DNA from: Sphingomonadaceae bacterium | GTDB lineage: Bacteria; Pseudomonadota; Alphaproteobacteria; Sphingomonadales; Sphingomonadaceae | Assembly: GCA_019239785.1 (NCBI GenBank) | Contig: JAFAZM010000207.1 | Span: 1 to 5,973 of the forward strand | Direction: 5' to 3' | DNA: 5,973 bases | Made by a program: the position numbers and the translations under genes | In this document: piece by piece, positions 5,656-5,973 of the stretch | Layout: every line of letters starts with the position of its first letter | Position numbering within the stretch: the stretch's first letter is position 1 | Notes under the pieces: model-generated | Told to the model about the DNA's origin: nothing | The model's database searches: none | The model's input: only the letters and a program-made list of their open reading frames with translations

Positions 5656-5973
5656 TCAGGCCGTGTCGGCGCGGGATTGGATGCGGCAATCGGCCGCGCC
5701 AAGCGCGGCGCCCGCTGCGCCCCAGAGGGCGAACCCGCTCCAGTAGAGGCAAAAAGGCAGCAGCTCGGGCGCGTGCCCATAGAGCCAGGCCCGCCATAAA
5801 GCCCAGGCGCACAGGATGCAGGCGATCAGCTGGAGATAGGGCCAGCCGCCAGCCGCTCCGTCTCGGCTGGACAGCCTCCAGGCGAGACCGCTGGGGCGCG
5901 GCGCCGGCGCGTAAAGCGAGAAGGCGAAGCGCGCGAACGCGTAGGCCGTGGCGAGGATGAACAACGGCACGAA
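5656..5973 (-). CDS. Hypothetical small membrane protein (N-terminus possibly outside window)
   Basis: The reading frame is open from the right edge to a TGA at 5658-5656 and encodes at least 105 residues. A GTG at 5970-5968 could be a start, but the frame continues past it to the edge, so it is treated as partial. Three hydrophobic segments are visible, starting at PLFILATAYAFARFAFSLYA, YLQLIACILCAWALWRAWLY and LLPFCLYWSGFALWGAAGAA, separated by short polar or Pro/Arg-rich loops. The C-terminal tail is polar. This pattern suggests an inner-membrane protein. I do not recognise a family. It lies on the same strand upstream of the CMD gene, but the ECF41 promoter between them suggests separate regulation. 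Its reality rests on hydrophobicity and lack of a better competing frame. Confidence 0.55.
   Translation of the reverse strand, partial: FVPLFILATAYAFARFAFSLYAPAPRPSGLAWRLSSRDGAAGGWPYLQLIACILCAWALWRAWLYGHAPELLPFCLYWSGFALWGAAGAALGAADCRIQSRADTA

Noticed and set aside
5535..5780. N-terminal extension of the CMD protein to an ATG at 5780
   Set aside because: It would read through the ECF41 promoter and overlap the membrane-protein frame, and the sequence is Arg/Pro-rich without family resemblance; the ATG at 5534 has its own ribosome-binding site.

Overview
The window is GC-rich (roughly 70% by eye) chromosomal DNA with dense, closely spaced genes, typical of an alphaproteobacterium. Three things point towards the Sphingomonadales: the style of the CPA2 antiporter, the FAD oxidoreductase type, and a hairpin-rich repeat (about 3604-3706) that resembles intergenic repeats I remember from Sphingomonas-like genomes. 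This placement is an inference from pattern memory, not from a search. No tRNA, rRNA, CRISPR array, transposase or phage gene is visible.

Layout. (1) 1-968, minus: N-terminal 322 residues of an FAD-dependent oxidoreductase of the UbiH/PHBH-like class; its C-terminus lies outside the window. (2) 1008-2780, plus: a complete KefB/KefC-like CPA2 cation:proton antiporter with a C-terminal TrkA-N (RCK) nucleotide-binding domain. It diverges from gene 1 across only 39 bp. (3) 2899-4215, plus: a DUF763 protein with a TTG start, carrying an in-frame repeat-derived insert of about 35 residues. (4) 4225-5082, minus: an ECF41-type sigma factor with its fused SnoaL-like C-terminal domain, convergent with DUF763 with only 9 bp between the stop codons. 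(5) 5079-5534, minus: a carboxymuconolactone decarboxylase/AhpD-type protein directly upstream of the sigma gene and overlapping it by 4 nt. (6) 5656-5973, minus: the C-terminal part of a small hydrophobic membrane protein that runs off the right edge.

The best-supported functional unit is the CMD-ECF41 operon. The sigma factor carries the three signature motifs of its group (WLPEP, DGGGK, NPDKL). The sequence in front of the CMD gene contains an ECF41-type promoter, TGTCACA-N16-CGTC, with an AT-rich tract just upstream of it. This predicts a self-contained autoregulated module: ECF41 transcribes CMD plus its own gene, and the fused C-terminal domain acts in place of a separate anti-sigma factor. 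The ECF41/CMD association is already described in the literature, so it is not a new system.

The least expected observation is the repeat embedded in the DUF763 reading frame. It contributes a low-complexity linker without breaking the gene.
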